From the NCBI GenBank assembly GCA_050740255.1, contig JBOICV010000004.1, forward strand, positions 1-60,615: DNA of 60,615 nt, read 5' to 3'. The number at the start of each line of letters is the position of its first letter. The first letter of the stretch is position 1. The translations under genes and the position numbers were made by a program. This document shows positions 1 through 8,907 of the stretch, piece by piece. The notes beneath the pieces were generated by a model. The model made no database searches and was not told the DNA's origin. It worked only from the letters and a program-made list of their open reading frames with translations. Source of the DNA: JBOICV01 sp050740255. Its GTDB lineage: Bacteria > Pseudomonadota > Gammaproteobacteria > Nevskiales > JBOICV01.

Positions 1-119
1 GCATCGCTGCAATGCGATTGCCCTGCAGCTCAACATCCGGCCGCGCAAGCGGCACGGCTTCAAATCACCCGCGGAGCGACTACTCTATGCAGCCTGACCT
101 TCGTTGCAGTTCAAAGTTG
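1..119 (+). mobile_element. 3' end of an IS30-family insertion sequence
   Basis: Bases 2-97 read as the last 31 codons of a transposase, ending in TGA at 95-97. The string LNIRPRKRHGFKSPAE is the typical end of IS30-family transposases. About 20 bases later comes TTCGTTGCAGTTCAAAGTTGA, which resembles the right terminal inverted repeat of this family. The rest of the element lies outside the window, so it is unclear whether the copy is intact. The right boundary near 119 is an estimate; no target duplication can be checked. Confidence 0.65.
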
Positions 120-207
120 ATGTCAAGGTTTTTTACTCTAACCGGGCATCGCGTGAAGCGCACATCTGCCGCGACTTCGGACACAATGTCTTGAATACTG
201 CCTGCGA

Positions 208-1989
208 GTGCCTGCCATGCCGGCCGAACTGCCTATTTACATATTGATCTTCCTCGCCAGCGCAGTGATCGCCGTGCCGCTCTTTCAACGACTCGGTCTG
301 GGTTCGGTGCTGGGCTATCTGGTGGCCGGCGCGGTGATCGGCCCGCAGGCGCTGGGCCTGGTCGCGGATGTGGAGACAGTGCGCCACATCTCCGAGCTCG
401 GCATCGTCCTGCTGTTGTTTATCATCGGCCTCGAACTGGTGCCGGCACGCTTGTGGCAGATGCGACGTGCGGTCTTCGGCGCCGGTGGCGCGCAGGTGTT
501 GGGTACCGGCGCGCTGCTGGCGGCAGCGGCTTGGACCCTTGGACTTGCGCCCACGGCGGCGCTGATTGCCGGCCTGGGTCTGGCGATGTCCTCTACCGCC
601 ATCGCCTTGCAGGTGATGGCCGAGCGCAATGAAATGCCGACGCGTCAGGGCCGGCTCGGCTTCGCGGTGCTGTTGATGCAGGATCTGACGGTGATTCCGC
701 TGCTGGCGATTCTGCCGCTGCTCGGCGTGGCCGCGGTCGCACAGAGCGGCACATCCGGTTGGCTGCAGGCGCTGCAAGTGCTCGCCGCGCTGGCAGTCGT
801 GCTGGTGGGCGGCCGTTATCTATTGCGCCCGCTATTCCGTTTCGTCGCCGCCAGCAAGAGCCGCGAGCTGTTCACCGCCAGCGCGCTACTGCTGGTGCTC
901 GGCGTGGCGGTGCTGATGAATTTTGTCGGGCTGTCGATGGCGCTGGGCGCCTTTCTCGCTGGAGTACTGCTCGCCGACTCCGAGTTCCGGCACGAACTCG
1001 AGTCCGATATCGAACCGTTCAAGGGTCTGCTGCTGGGTTTGTTTTTTATTTCGGTCGGCATGTCGCTGGATATTTCGCTTCTGCGCGAGCAATGGCTGCC
1101 GGTACTCGCCATTGTGCTGGGCATGGTGGCGCTGAAACTGATCGTGTTATACGCACTGGGACGGGCCGCGAAGCTGTCGCCGCGTGAAGCGCGCAGTTTC
1201 TCCGTCACCCTGTCGCAGGGCGGCGAGTTCGCCTTCGTGCTATTCAGCCTGGCGCTCAGCTTGCAGGTGCTGGAGGCGCCGACCGTGGCGCTGCTGAGTC
1301 TGGCGGTCGGCCTGTCCATGGCCACCACGCCGCTATTGTTGCTGATCAAGGATCGTGTGCTGGAGCCGTGGCTCGAGTCTTCAACTCCCCGCGAGTTCGA
1401 CGCGCTGCCGGAGGATACCGGCCCGGTCATCATCGCGGGCTTTGGCCGCTTCGGCCAGATCGTCGGCCGCGTGCTGGCGCTGCAGAAAATTCCCTTCACG
1501 GCACTGGACCAGGATCCCAGCCATATCCAGTTCGTCTCGCGCTTCGGCAACCGCGTGTACTACGGCGATGCCTCACGTCTCGACCTCCTCAACACCGCGC
1601 AAGTGGGCAAGGCGCGGCTATTCGTACTGGCGATAGACGAGGTCGAAACCTCGGTGCGCGTGGCGCAGGTGCTGCGCGAGCAATATCCGGAGCTGGGGAT
1701 ATTGGCGCGCGCGCGCAATCGTGAGCATGCCTACCGGCTGCTCAATCTGGGCGTGCATAAAGTGCTGCGCGAGACCTTCGGCTCGAGTATCGAGATGGCC
1801 GAGCACGCGCTACTGCGGCTGGGTCTGACCGATGCCGCCGCCGCCGACACCGTGCGCGTGTTCCGCGACCAGGACGAACGCCTGGTGCGGGAAGCGGCCC
1901 AGCACTTCGGCGACTACGACAAGCTGATTGAGCTGGCGCACAAGGGCCGCGCCGAGCTGGAATCGCTGTTCGCACAGGACAAACAATAG
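208..1989 (+). CDS. KefB/KefC-type monovalent cation:proton antiporter (CPA2) with RCK domain
   Basis: This 593-residue inner-membrane protein should exchange K+ or Na+ for protons. Residues 5 to about 385 hold some twelve hydrophobic segments of the Na+/H+ exchanger fold, including the conserved GxFLAGVLLADSEFRHELE stretch. A cytoplasmic TrkA-N (RCK) domain follows, with the Rossmann motif GFGRFGQIVGR near residue 410. This two-part layout is that of KefB/KefC glutathione-gated efflux systems. No KefF/KefG-type ancillary oxidoreductase is adjacent, so glutathione gating is not shown. The start is GTG at 208 or ATG at 217; the second would lose only three residues. Confidence 0.88.
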   Translation: MPAMPAELPIYILIFLASAVIAVPLFQRLGLGSVLGYLVAGAVIGPQALGLVADVETVRHISELGIVLLLFIIGLELVPARLWQMRRAVFGAGGAQVLGTGALLAAAAWTLGLAPTAALIAGLGLAMSSTAIALQVMAERNEMPTRQGRLGFAVLLMQDLTVIPLLAILPLLGVAAVAQSGTSGWLQALQVLAALAVVLVGGRYLLRPLFRFVAASKSRELFTASALLLVLGVAVLMNFVGLSMALGAFLAGVLLADSEFRHELESDIEPFKGLLLGLFFISVGMSLDISLLREQWLPVLAIVLGMVALKLIVLYALGRAAKLSPREARSFSVTLSQGGEFAFVLFSLALSLQVLEAPTVALLSLAVGLSMATTPLLLLIKDRVLEPWLESSTPREFDALPEDTGPVIIAGFGRFGQIVGRVLALQKIPFTALDQDPSHIQFVSRFGNRVYYGDASRLDLLNTAQVGKARLFVLAIDEVETSVRVAQVLREQYPELGILARARNREHAYRLLNLGVHKVLRETFGSSIEMAEHALLRLGLTDAAAADTVRVFRDQDERLVREAAQHFGDYDKLIELAHKGRAELESLFAQDKQ

Positions 1990-2044
1990 CCTGTCGCCGA
2001 ACTGCCGTTAATTCATCATCGGGCTGTCACTCTGGCGCGGCACT

Positions 2045-3157
2045 GTGCGCGCCATGCGTATTCTGTATGGCGTGATGGGCTATGGGCGCGGGCACGCGAT
2101 GCGGGTGGCCGCGGTGCTGCCGGAACTGCAAAAGCGGCACGAGGTGTGGATCGCGGCGGGCGCCGATGCCTACCAGGCCTTGCAGCCGCGTTTCCGGGTG
2201 GAGGAAATTCCCACCATCGGTTACGCCTATGGCCGCGGCCAGCACATTTCTCCGTGGGTCACGATCAAGCGCAATCTGCGGCCCATGCACGATTTGCTGG
2301 TCGGCGGCATCGGGCGCCTGCGGCTGGATGCCTTGATCCGCGATTTCCGGCCCGACCTGATCATCTCCGACTCCGAGGCCTGGACGCATAACGCCGGCCG
2401 GCGCTGGGGCATTCCGCGCATCAGCTTCGACCACGTCGGCATCATGGCCTACTGCCGGCCCGAGTGTCCGCCCGGCGACCGCCTGCTGGCGCGGCGCGAT
2501 GGCTTCGGTTACCGGCTGCTCATGGGCTGGCCGGAGCGGGTGCTGATCTCCAGTTTCTATCCGGCGCCGCCACGCGATCCGCGCGTCGAGTTGATCGGTC
2601 CGGTGCTGCGCGATCTGGCCTATCAAATCAGTCCGCGGGCGGGCGGGTCCTTGCTGTGCTATCTGAACAAGGGCGCGCACCAATTCAGTTCGGCGTTCGA
2701 AGACTGTCTGCGCGCCTTGCCCTGCAAGGTGAAGATTTACGGTACGCCGAAACACGGCACGAGCGGGAATCTGGTATTCAAGTCACCCTCCGAGCAGCAC
2801 TTTCTCATAGACCTCGCCAGTTGCCGTGCGGTGCTGGCCACCGCGGGCCATCAATTGCTGAGCGAGGCGATTCACTACAGCAAGCCGGTGTTCGCCCTGC
2901 CGGAAAATTGCTTCGAACAACGTTTGAACGCGCATATGGTGGAAAAACTCGGTATCGGCCGGCGCGGCGACTGGAAGACACTTACCCCGCAGGTGCTGAA
3001 AGACTTCCTGGCCGATAGCGACCGCTTCGATGGACCGCTCGCCAGTCTGCGCAGCGACGGCCGGCAGCAGGCGGTGACCACGCTGGAGAAGTGGATTACC
3101 GAGTTGACCCTTCGCCCTCAATCACCGGTCGCCGCTTTCAAACCGCAGCCGGCCTAG
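2045..3157 (+). CDS. Glycosyltransferase-like protein (MJ1255/VC2487 type)
   Basis: A soluble protein of about 370 residues with a GT-B-like layout. The N-terminal strand and glycine-rich loop ILYGVMGYGRGHAMR is the nucleotide-sugar transferase entry seen in the MurG/GT28-like MJ1255 group. A C-terminal donor-site region contains ATAGHQLLSEAIHYSKPVFALP, typical of the G-x-x-x-x-E acceptor of UDP-sugars in this fold. Substrate is unknown. The start is GTG 2045 or ATG 2054; the motif begins right after the second. Its stop overlaps by four bases the stop of the convergent lipoprotein gene (CTAG at 3154-3157). Confidence 0.75.
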   Translation: MRAMRILYGVMGYGRGHAMRVAAVLPELQKRHEVWIAAGADAYQALQPRFRVEEIPTIGYAYGRGQHISPWVTIKRNLRPMHDLLVGGIGRLRLDALIRDFRPDLIISDSEAWTHNAGRRWGIPRISFDHVGIMAYCRPECPPGDRLLARRDGFGYRLLMGWPERVLISSFYPAPPRDPRVELIGPVLRDLAYQISPRAGGSLLCYLNKGAHQFSSAFEDCLRALPCKVKIYGTPKHGTSGNLVFKSPSEQHFLIDLASCRAVLATAGHQLLSEAIHYSKPVFALPENCFEQRLNAHMVEKLGIGRRGDWKTLTPQVLKDFLADSDRFDGPLASLRSDGRQQAVTTLEKWITELTLRPQSPVAAFKPQPA

Positions 3158-4170
3158 TTTCGGCGGCGGAACAAACTCAATCGATCCAGCGGCAGCGCAC
3201 CGGCGTCGCCCAGCAGGCCCTTCTCGGTCACAAGGATATCCGTCGGCTGAAACATCGGCGGCCGCGCAAGTCGCACGGAAGAAGGGAAGCTGAAGGTGAG
3301 CGGATCGGTCTGCTGAAGCAGAACACCGTCGCGCGACCAGAGCAGGATGCGGCCAAGTGCAAAATCGGTAACCAGCAACCCGTCTGACCCGCCGAGACCC
3401 ATATCATCGTGCACGGCCACCTCGAAGAAAATTGGCGTGACCGGTCCTGGCGTGCCGTCGGGATTCAGATCCACGTAGTACACACTGCCGCCGTCGGTGC
3501 CGTAGAAGCGGTTGCCCTCGCGCACTAACCCGTTGGGGAAGCGCAGCACATTGTCCAACCCCAGGAATAGCAAGCCCAGCGGCGAACCCTGCACCCAGGT
3601 CTCCTGGCTGAGAATATTCAGCGGATTTGCCGGATCAATCTTGAGACGTCCGATCTTTGGGTCGGGCGGCAGGCAGGTGGGAAGTAAGGGCTCATCCACC
3701 ACATAAAGATTGCCGTCCGGCCCAATGGCGGTGCCGTTTGGAATACAAAATCCCTGGAACGTGAAGATTTGCGTCAGCACGGGTTGCGCGGTCAATGCGC
3801 CCGCAAACAGCGGGCCTGTGCCACAGGACGCATAGAGAGTATTGGCGTGAATCGCAAGGCCAGTGAAATTGCAGCTCGTATCAGCAATCGGCGTGGCGCT
3901 GAATTGATCGCCATTCTTGGTGATCTCATAAACCTGCGTGCCACCGCTGACAAACAAGCGGCCGTCGTCGCTGAACAGAATGTTCTCAGCGTCCGGAATA
4001 TCCACCAGCGGTACCCGCTCGCCGCAAGCGTTCGCCACGCATAAATCAGCGGCGCGCACGGTGGTGCCGCTGGCGCCGCCGTCACGTGGAGCAGCGGCAA
4101 GATTCAAGCCGTCCGAACCCCGGCAACCGACGAAGGTCAACAAGACTAAAACGATGGGTAACAGGCGCAT
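3154..4170 (-). CDS. Putative lipoprotein with SMP-30/NHL-like beta-propeller
   Basis: I start it at ATG 4170, because MRLLPIVLVLLTFVGC is a short lipoprotein signal sequence with a cysteine after the hydrophobic core (338 residues). Six or so repeating blades with G-P-D-G-N-L-Y-V and D-D-G-R-L-F-V-type turns indicate an SMP-30/gluconolactonase-like or NHL propeller facing the periplasm. No catalytic metal ligands could be assigned with confidence. A longer reading from 4224 would put 18 polar residues ahead of the signal sequence, which is unlikely. Function is unknown; the gene stands alone between convergent and divergent neighbours. Confidence 0.7.
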   Translation of the reverse strand: MRLLPIVLVLLTFVGCRGSDGLNLAAAPRDGGASGTTVRAADLCVANACGERVPLVDIPDAENILFSDDGRLFVSGGTQVYEITKNGDQFSATPIADTSCNFTGLAIHANTLYASCGTGPLFAGALTAQPVLTQIFTFQGFCIPNGTAIGPDGNLYVVDEPLLPTCLPPDPKIGRLKIDPANPLNILSQETWVQGSPLGLLFLGLDNVLRFPNGLVREGNRFYGTDGGSVYYVDLNPDGTPGPVTPIFFEVAVHDDMGLGGSDGLLVTDFALGRILLWSRDGVLLQQTDPLTFSFPSSVRLARPPMFQPTDILVTEKGLLGDAGALPLDRLSLFRRRN

Positions 4171-4320
4171 GTTGGGGCTTCTATCCGGATATGTAGCGAA
4201 TGACTGAGAAGGGCGAGGTTTCATTTAGTTCGATGCTCTTTCAGCCAGCCAGCTTCTTCGATTGACGTGATGGTGATGATGAGCTTTGGAATTGCCCTTG
4301 AGGTGGTTGCGCAAGCCGCA

Positions 4321-4506
4321 TCAAATTTTCTGAGCAAGCACCCAAATAAGGATGCCACCAGAACTACCGACCCAAAGAATAGCGCTCTTGGCGTTTTCTC
4401 CGACACCGAAAACACCGAGGAAAGTCATGCCAAGAATCCAAGCGATTAAGACTGCCGCAGGGCCCGTTGCCCGCAGGTTTATAGCGATGTTCTTTAGAAA
4501 TTCCAT
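4321..4506 (-). CDS. Small two-helix membrane protein, hypothetical
   Basis: A 61-residue reading frame with two hydrophobic stretches (about residues 17-35 and 41-58) and a lysine near the N terminus, consistent with a small inner-membrane hairpin. It lies in the only gap of about 350 bases in this part of the window, between the lipoprotein and molybdopterin genes. The ribosome-binding site is weak. Base composition is lower in GC than its neighbours. No family recognised; the remaining 150 bases of the gap hold nothing I can identify. Confidence 0.4.
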   Translation of the reverse strand: MEFLKNIAINLRATGPAAVLIAWILGMTFLGVFGVGENAKSAILWVGSSGGILIWVLAQKI

Positions 4507-4524
4507 AGTGAGTTCTAACTAAAA

Positions 4525-6801
4525 TTAGGCTGCTTCAACCGTCACCGGCGTGCCGTTCAGCGCGGCATTGCCCGAGAGTTCGTCAAGAAAACGGTCGTCA
4601 GTTAAATCATTGATGCTGACCCCGGCGTGCTCGCGCGCAACCGACAAACGCACACCTTCGCGCGCATGGCCCCAGCCATGCGGCAGGCTGACCACGCCTT
4701 TCATCACGGTGTCGCTCGCCTGCACCTCGACTACGACTTCACCCACACGCGAGCGCACGCGTACCGAGCGGCCGTCGCTCAGGCCGCGCGCCGACAAATC
4801 GTCGGGATGCATCAGCAGTTGATGCCGCGCCTTGCCCTTAACGAGGCGTGCGGAATTGTGCATCCAGGAATTATTGCTGCGCACGTGCCGCCGGCCAATC
4901 AACTGCAAACCGTTTGCAGTGCCCGGCGCGAATAGCGCGCGCTCCAGGCGCGGCAGGTCGGCAAGCAACTCGGGTATCGCACAGCGGACGCGTTTGTCCT
5001 TGGTGCCGAGTCTTTGCGGCAGACTCGGCTCGAGCGCGCCGAGATCAATCCCATGTGGATACTGCTTTAACTTCGCCAGCGACAGGCTTTGTTCGTGTCC
5101 TTTGGGCACGCCGGGCACGAAGCGCTGCGCCAAGGCCACAGTCTGGGCCGGCAGCCTGCTGACCATCGGCCGCAGACCGACGCGTGTCTCGACCGCTTCC
5201 AGCAAAGCGCCTGCGGCAACCTGCCCGACCACCACGGGCATGGGCAAGCCCTGCGCACTGCCATAGGGCCCGCTGCGCAGCGCGATGTCGAGCATCTGGT
5301 CCGGCCGCAAACGCAGCCGGGCTTTGAGTGTGGGATCGTCCGTGAGCCGGCTGCCAAGCTCCGCCATAATCTCCCAGTCGTGCAGCGTACCCGCGGGTTT
5401 GGCGACCAGCGGCGGGCTATAGCGCGTGGTGTTGTGTACCGCCAGATGATGGAAAATCAAATCGTAGTGGTCGTGCTCCACGCCGCAGGTGGGCGGCAGA
5501 ATCACATGTGCGTGGCGCGTCGTCTCGTTGAGATAGAAGTCCAGTGAAACCATGAAGTCGAGCTGCGCAAAAGCGCGATCGAGCTGTCCGCCATTGGGCG
5601 TGGACAGCACCGGATTACCCGCAACCGTGACCAGTGCGCGGATCTGCCCCTCGCCCGGCGTGAGGATTTCCTCGGCCAGCACGGCTACCGGCAGTTCGCC
5701 GGCAAACTCGGGGCGGCCGCTCACGCGGCTCTTCCAGGCGCCGAAATGGCCCGGGCCAATGGTGCCGGAGGCGATCAGGTCCGCGGCGGGCCTGGTGAGC
5801 AATGTGCCGCCGATGCGATCGAGATTGCCGGTTGCGATATTGAGTAGCTGAATGGCCCACTGGCACAGCGCGCCGAAGGGCTGAATGGATAAACCGATGC
5901 GCCCATAAACCGCGGCGCCGTCGGCCGCGGCGAACTCGCGTGCGATGCGGCGGATATCGCCAGCCTTGATGCCGGTGACGCCGGCCACGCGTTCCGGCGT
6001 AAAGCCGGCGACCGCGGTACGAACTTCCTCCATGCCATCGGTGAAGTCGGCAAGCTGGCGCAGATTGGCGAGCCCTTCGTCGAACAAGGTATTGAGCAGC
6101 GCAAACAGCAGCGCGGCATCGCTGCCGGGCCGGATGAACAAATGCTCGTCGGCGACCTCGGCGGTTTCCGTGCGGCGCGGATCAATCACCACCATCTTGC
6201 CACCGCGCGCCTGCAATTCCTTGAGCCGGCCGCGGAAATCCGGTACGGTCATCAGGCTGCCGTTGGAAGCCATCGGGTTTGCGCCCAGCACCAGAAAATA
6301 CTGCGTGCGCTCGATGTCCGGGATCGGCAGCAGGAACTGGTGGCCGTACATCCAGTAGGCCACCAGTTGGTGCGGCAACTGGTCAACCGAGGTCGCGGAG
6401 AAACGGTTGCGCGTCTTGAGCAGCCGCGTGAGCTGTACGCCGTGCGTCAGATTGCCGTAGTTGTGCACGCTGGGGTTGCCGGCATATACCGCGACCGCAT
6501 TGCTGCCGTGCTGGCTCTGTATCTCTTTGAGCCGCCCGGCGACCAGATCGAAGGCCTCGTCCCAGCCGATCTCCGCCCAATCCTTGCCGCTGCGCTTGAG
6601 CGGGCGGCGCAGACGGTCCGGGTCTTCGTGGATGTCCTTCAGCGCCACCGCCTTGGGGCAGATATGGCCGCGCGACAAGGGGTCCTGGTCATCGCCCTTG
6701 ATGGACAGGATGACGCCATCCCTGATCTTGAACTCCAGCCCGCAAATCGCCTCGCACAAATTGCAGGCGCCGTAGTGCAGCGTCTCAGCGGCTGAGGTCA
6801 T
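4525..6801 (-). CDS. Molybdopterin-dependent oxidoreductase, single subunit
   Basis: A 758-residue protein of the DMSO-reductase/formate-dehydrogenase superfamily. Cys13, Cys16, Cys20 and Cys48 form the C-x2-C-x3-C-x27-C site for an N-terminal 4Fe-4S cluster. The usual domains follow: molybdopterin guanine dinucleotide binding (LGANPMASNGS and IDPRRTETA around 170-215) and the C-terminal dinucleotide-binding domain with LIGRRHVRSNNSWMHN. There is no Tat signal, so it is probably cytoplasmic. In the region where formate dehydrogenases carry the Mo-liganding Cys or Sec I read SVDQLPH, with no Cys, Sec or Ser. No electron-transfer subunit or cofactor gene is adjacent. The substrate cannot be called. 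Confidence 0.82.
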   Translation of the reverse strand: MTSAAETLHYGACNLCEAICGLEFKIRDGVILSIKGDDQDPLSRGHICPKAVALKDIHEDPDRLRRPLKRSGKDWAEIGWDEAFDLVAGRLKEIQSQHGSNAVAVYAGNPSVHNYGNLTHGVQLTRLLKTRNRFSATSVDQLPHQLVAYWMYGHQFLLPIPDIERTQYFLVLGANPMASNGSLMTVPDFRGRLKELQARGGKMVVIDPRRTETAEVADEHLFIRPGSDAALLFALLNTLFDEGLANLRQLADFTDGMEEVRTAVAGFTPERVAGVTGIKAGDIRRIAREFAAADGAAVYGRIGLSIQPFGALCQWAIQLLNIATGNLDRIGGTLLTRPAADLIASGTIGPGHFGAWKSRVSGRPEFAGELPVAVLAEEILTPGEGQIRALVTVAGNPVLSTPNGGQLDRAFAQLDFMVSLDFYLNETTRHAHVILPPTCGVEHDHYDLIFHHLAVHNTTRYSPPLVAKPAGTLHDWEIMAELGSRLTDDPTLKARLRLRPDQMLDIALRSGPYGSAQGLPMPVVVGQVAAGALLEAVETRVGLRPMVSRLPAQTVALAQRFVPGVPKGHEQSLSLAKLKQYPHGIDLGALEPSLPQRLGTKDKRVRCAIPELLADLPRLERALFAPGTANGLQLIGRRHVRSNNSWMHNSARLVKGKARHQLLMHPDDLSARGLSDGRSVRVRSRVGEVVVEVQASDTVMKGVVSLPHGWGHAREGVRLSVAREHAGVSINDLTDDRFLDELSGNAALNGTPVTVEAA

Positions 6802-6861
6802 AGCACTTATCCCCGGACAAACTTGGTTATAGTGCAGCCATCATAGCGCGGCGAAATCGCA

Positions 6862-8541
6862 ATGGAACCAGCGGGCAAACTGGCGAGCGGGCGGGGCGAG
6901 TCCGGCGCGCTCGCGCATCAGGTCCATTTGCTGGCGGAGCTGGCCCAGAGCTTCGCGCTATCCACCGAGGTGGACGTCAACCTGCAACGCGCGGCCGAGG
7001 CGACGCTCGACTTCCTGAGCTGCGAGGCCGCTTCGATCTTTCTGCTGGAACCGGACGGCGAAACTCTCCTCTGCCACGCCTCGGCTGGACCGGTACCGAT
7101 CACCGGTCTGCGGCTGCCCAAGGCGCGGGGCATCATCGGCCGCACCCTGGCCAGCGGCGAGTCGGAGATGGTGCGTGATGTGCGTGAAGACCCCGACTTC
7201 AATCGGACTGTCGACCACGACACCGGCTTCGCCACGCGTTCGGCCATGTGTACGCCCTTACGCGTGCGGGAACAAGTTTTAGGTGTGCTGCAAGTGCTGA
7301 ATAAGCGCGATGGTGACGGCTTGTTCAGCGAACCTGATCTGGACGCGCTGCGCGTGCTGGGTGCGTCGGCCGCCTTCGCTATTCATACGGCCAGCGTCGC
7401 TTCGGACCTGGCGGAACAAAAACGCATCCGCCGCGAGCTGGAGCTGGCGCTGGAACTGCAGCAACAACTGCTGCCGCCGCCGCTGCCGCCGCCGTTTCCG
7501 CTGGCCGGCGCCAATCTGCCGGCGCTCGAGGTGTCCGGCGATTTCTACGACTACTACGCGCTCGACGACGGGCGGCTGGCCTTCACCATCGGCGATGTGA
7601 GCGGCAAGGGTCTGAACGCCGCGCTGCTGATGGTGCGCGCGACCAGTCTGCTGCGCATCATCGGCCGTGGCGGTGTGCCGCCCAACAGCTTGCTGGCGCG
7701 CGTCAACCGCGAGTTGTGCGAAACCGGCACGCGCGGCATGTTCGTATGTGTGCTGGCCGGCGTATTCGATCCGAAGACCACGCGCGTACGCTTGGCCAGT
7801 GCCGGCTTTCCGCCGGCGATTTACCGCTCTTTCATGGGCAAAACCCGGCTGCTCGGCGCGCAGGCGCCGCCGCTGGGCGTTGTGCCAGACGCCAACTTTC
7901 CGGAACAAACCCTGCCGCTCGGCGCGGGCGCCTTGTATATGTGCACCGATGGCGTGACCGAAGCACGCAACGCTGAGCATCAGGCTCTCGGTGAGACGGG
8001 TCTGCTCAAGCTGATCGAGCAGTACAACGCGCAGGCTTTGCCACAACGCCTGCACTTGTTAATGCAGGATTTGCAGAAGCTGCAATTGCGCGACGACACC
8101 ACGCTGCTGGTACTGGACGCCGGCGGCATGCTGCCGGTGCTGGCGCGGGTGGAGGTTCAGGCGCGCCCGGAGCGGCTGCGCGAGTTGCGCCTAGCGGTAG
8201 CGCAGACGGCGCACAACGCCGGTTGCGACACCCGGCTCACTGAGCAACTGGTGCTGGCGGTGGACGAGGCCTGCAGCAACATCATTCGACACGCCTATTG
8301 CGGGGCTTGTGACCAGCGCATCGAGTTGCAGATCGAACAGGCCGGACCCGAGCTGATCTTCAAGCTACGCGATTACGCCGCGCCGGTGGAACCGGGCCGC
8401 TTGCAACCCAAGCCGCGCAGCCGGCGCCAGCCGGGTGGATTGGGGCTGCACTTCATTGCGTCTATCATGGATCACTGGGCGCTTAAGCCGCCACCGGACG
8501 GTCACGGTAATCTGCTGGTCATGACGCGGCGTATACGCTGA
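6862..8541 (+). CDS. GAF-SpoIIE/PP2C phosphatase-HATPase (RsbW-like) signalling protein
   Basis: A 559-residue cytoplasmic partner-switching regulator with three modules. Residues 25-180 are a GAF sensor domain; 180-208 form a charged helical linker; 215-420 are a SpoIIE-type PPM phosphatase with metal-binding aspartates in SGDFYDYY and GDVSGKG; 430-559 are a HATPase_c domain of the RsbW/SpoIIAB anti-sigma kinase type, with N-box DEACSNIIRHAY and G-box GGLGLHFI. Phosphatase and kinase in one chain suggest that it both phosphorylates and dephosphorylates a STAS protein. The next gene, 24 bases downstream, is exactly such a STAS protein, and the Mla transporter genes follow. Confidence 0.85.
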   Translation: MEPAGKLASGRGESGALAHQVHLLAELAQSFALSTEVDVNLQRAAEATLDFLSCEAASIFLLEPDGETLLCHASAGPVPITGLRLPKARGIIGRTLASGESEMVRDVREDPDFNRTVDHDTGFATRSAMCTPLRVREQVLGVLQVLNKRDGDGLFSEPDLDALRVLGASAAFAIHTASVASDLAEQKRIRRELELALELQQQLLPPPLPPPFPLAGANLPALEVSGDFYDYYALDDGRLAFTIGDVSGKGLNAALLMVRATSLLRIIGRGGVPPNSLLARVNRELCETGTRGMFVCVLAGVFDPKTTRVRLASAGFPPAIYRSFMGKTRLLGAQAPPLGVVPDANFPEQTLPLGAGALYMCTDGVTEARNAEHQALGETGLLKLIEQYNAQALPQRLHLLMQDLQKLQLRDDTTLLVLDAGGMLPVLARVEVQARPERLRELRLAVAQTAHNAGCDTRLTEQLVLAVDEACSNIIRHAYCGACDQRIELQIEQAGPELIFKLRDYAAPVEPGRLQPKPRSRRQPGGLGLHFIASIMDHWALKPPPDGHGNLLVMTRRIR

Positions 8542-8565
8542 TGAATAAATAAAAGGCAGGAAACC

Positions 8566-8907
8566 ATGCAGCGTTGCCAGGTGCGCGAGCAGGGCGGCCA
8601 CTTCATCGTGACGGTGGCGGGCGAAGTGGATTTGTCCTGGTCCACCGAGTTGCGCACGGCGATTCTGCAAGGCCTCGATGCGCGCAAACCCGTGCTGGTG
8701 GAGCTGTCCGGCGTCAGCTACATAGACAGCTCGGGGATCGCCAGCTTCGTCGAAGGCTATCAACGGGCGCGCAAGTCCAAGCTCAAGTTCCTGCTGGTGG
8801 CCGCCAGCCCGCCGGTGATGGCGGTGCTCAAACTGGCGCGGCTGGATCGGGTGTTGCCGCTGTCGCCCGATCTCGCTGCCGCGCAGACAGCGGCCTTTGC
8901 CGGTTGA
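8566..8907 (+). CDS. STAS-domain protein, RsbV/MlaB-like
   Basis: A 113-residue STAS domain. The loop SYIDSSGIASF places Ser56 in the DSSG motif that is phosphorylated in SpoIIAA/RsbV anti-sigma antagonists. Its place directly upstream of mlaE also fits MlaB, the STAS subunit that stabilises the MlaF ATPase. Escherichia coli MlaB has a threonine in the matching loop. The ribosome-binding site is AAGGCAGG ahead of ATG 8566, and the stop TGA abuts the ATG of mlaE, so the two are translationally coupled. Both roles (phospho-switch and transporter subunit) may be combined. Confidence 0.85.
   Translation: MQRCQVREQGGHFIVTVAGEVDLSWSTELRTAILQGLDARKPVLVELSGVSYIDSSGIASFVEGYQRARKSKLKFLLVAASPPVMAVLKLARLDRVLPLSPDLAAAQTAAFAG

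Noticed and set aside
133..777. Long minus-strand frame opposite the antiporter gene
   Set aside because: Low-complexity Q, R and H content and no motif; it is an antisense shadow of a well-supported gene in GC-rich DNA.
4221..4415. 64-codon minus-strand frame overlapping the small membrane gene
   Set aside because: Overlaps the 4321-4506 frame with a better two-helix pattern; neither has strong support, and only one was kept.
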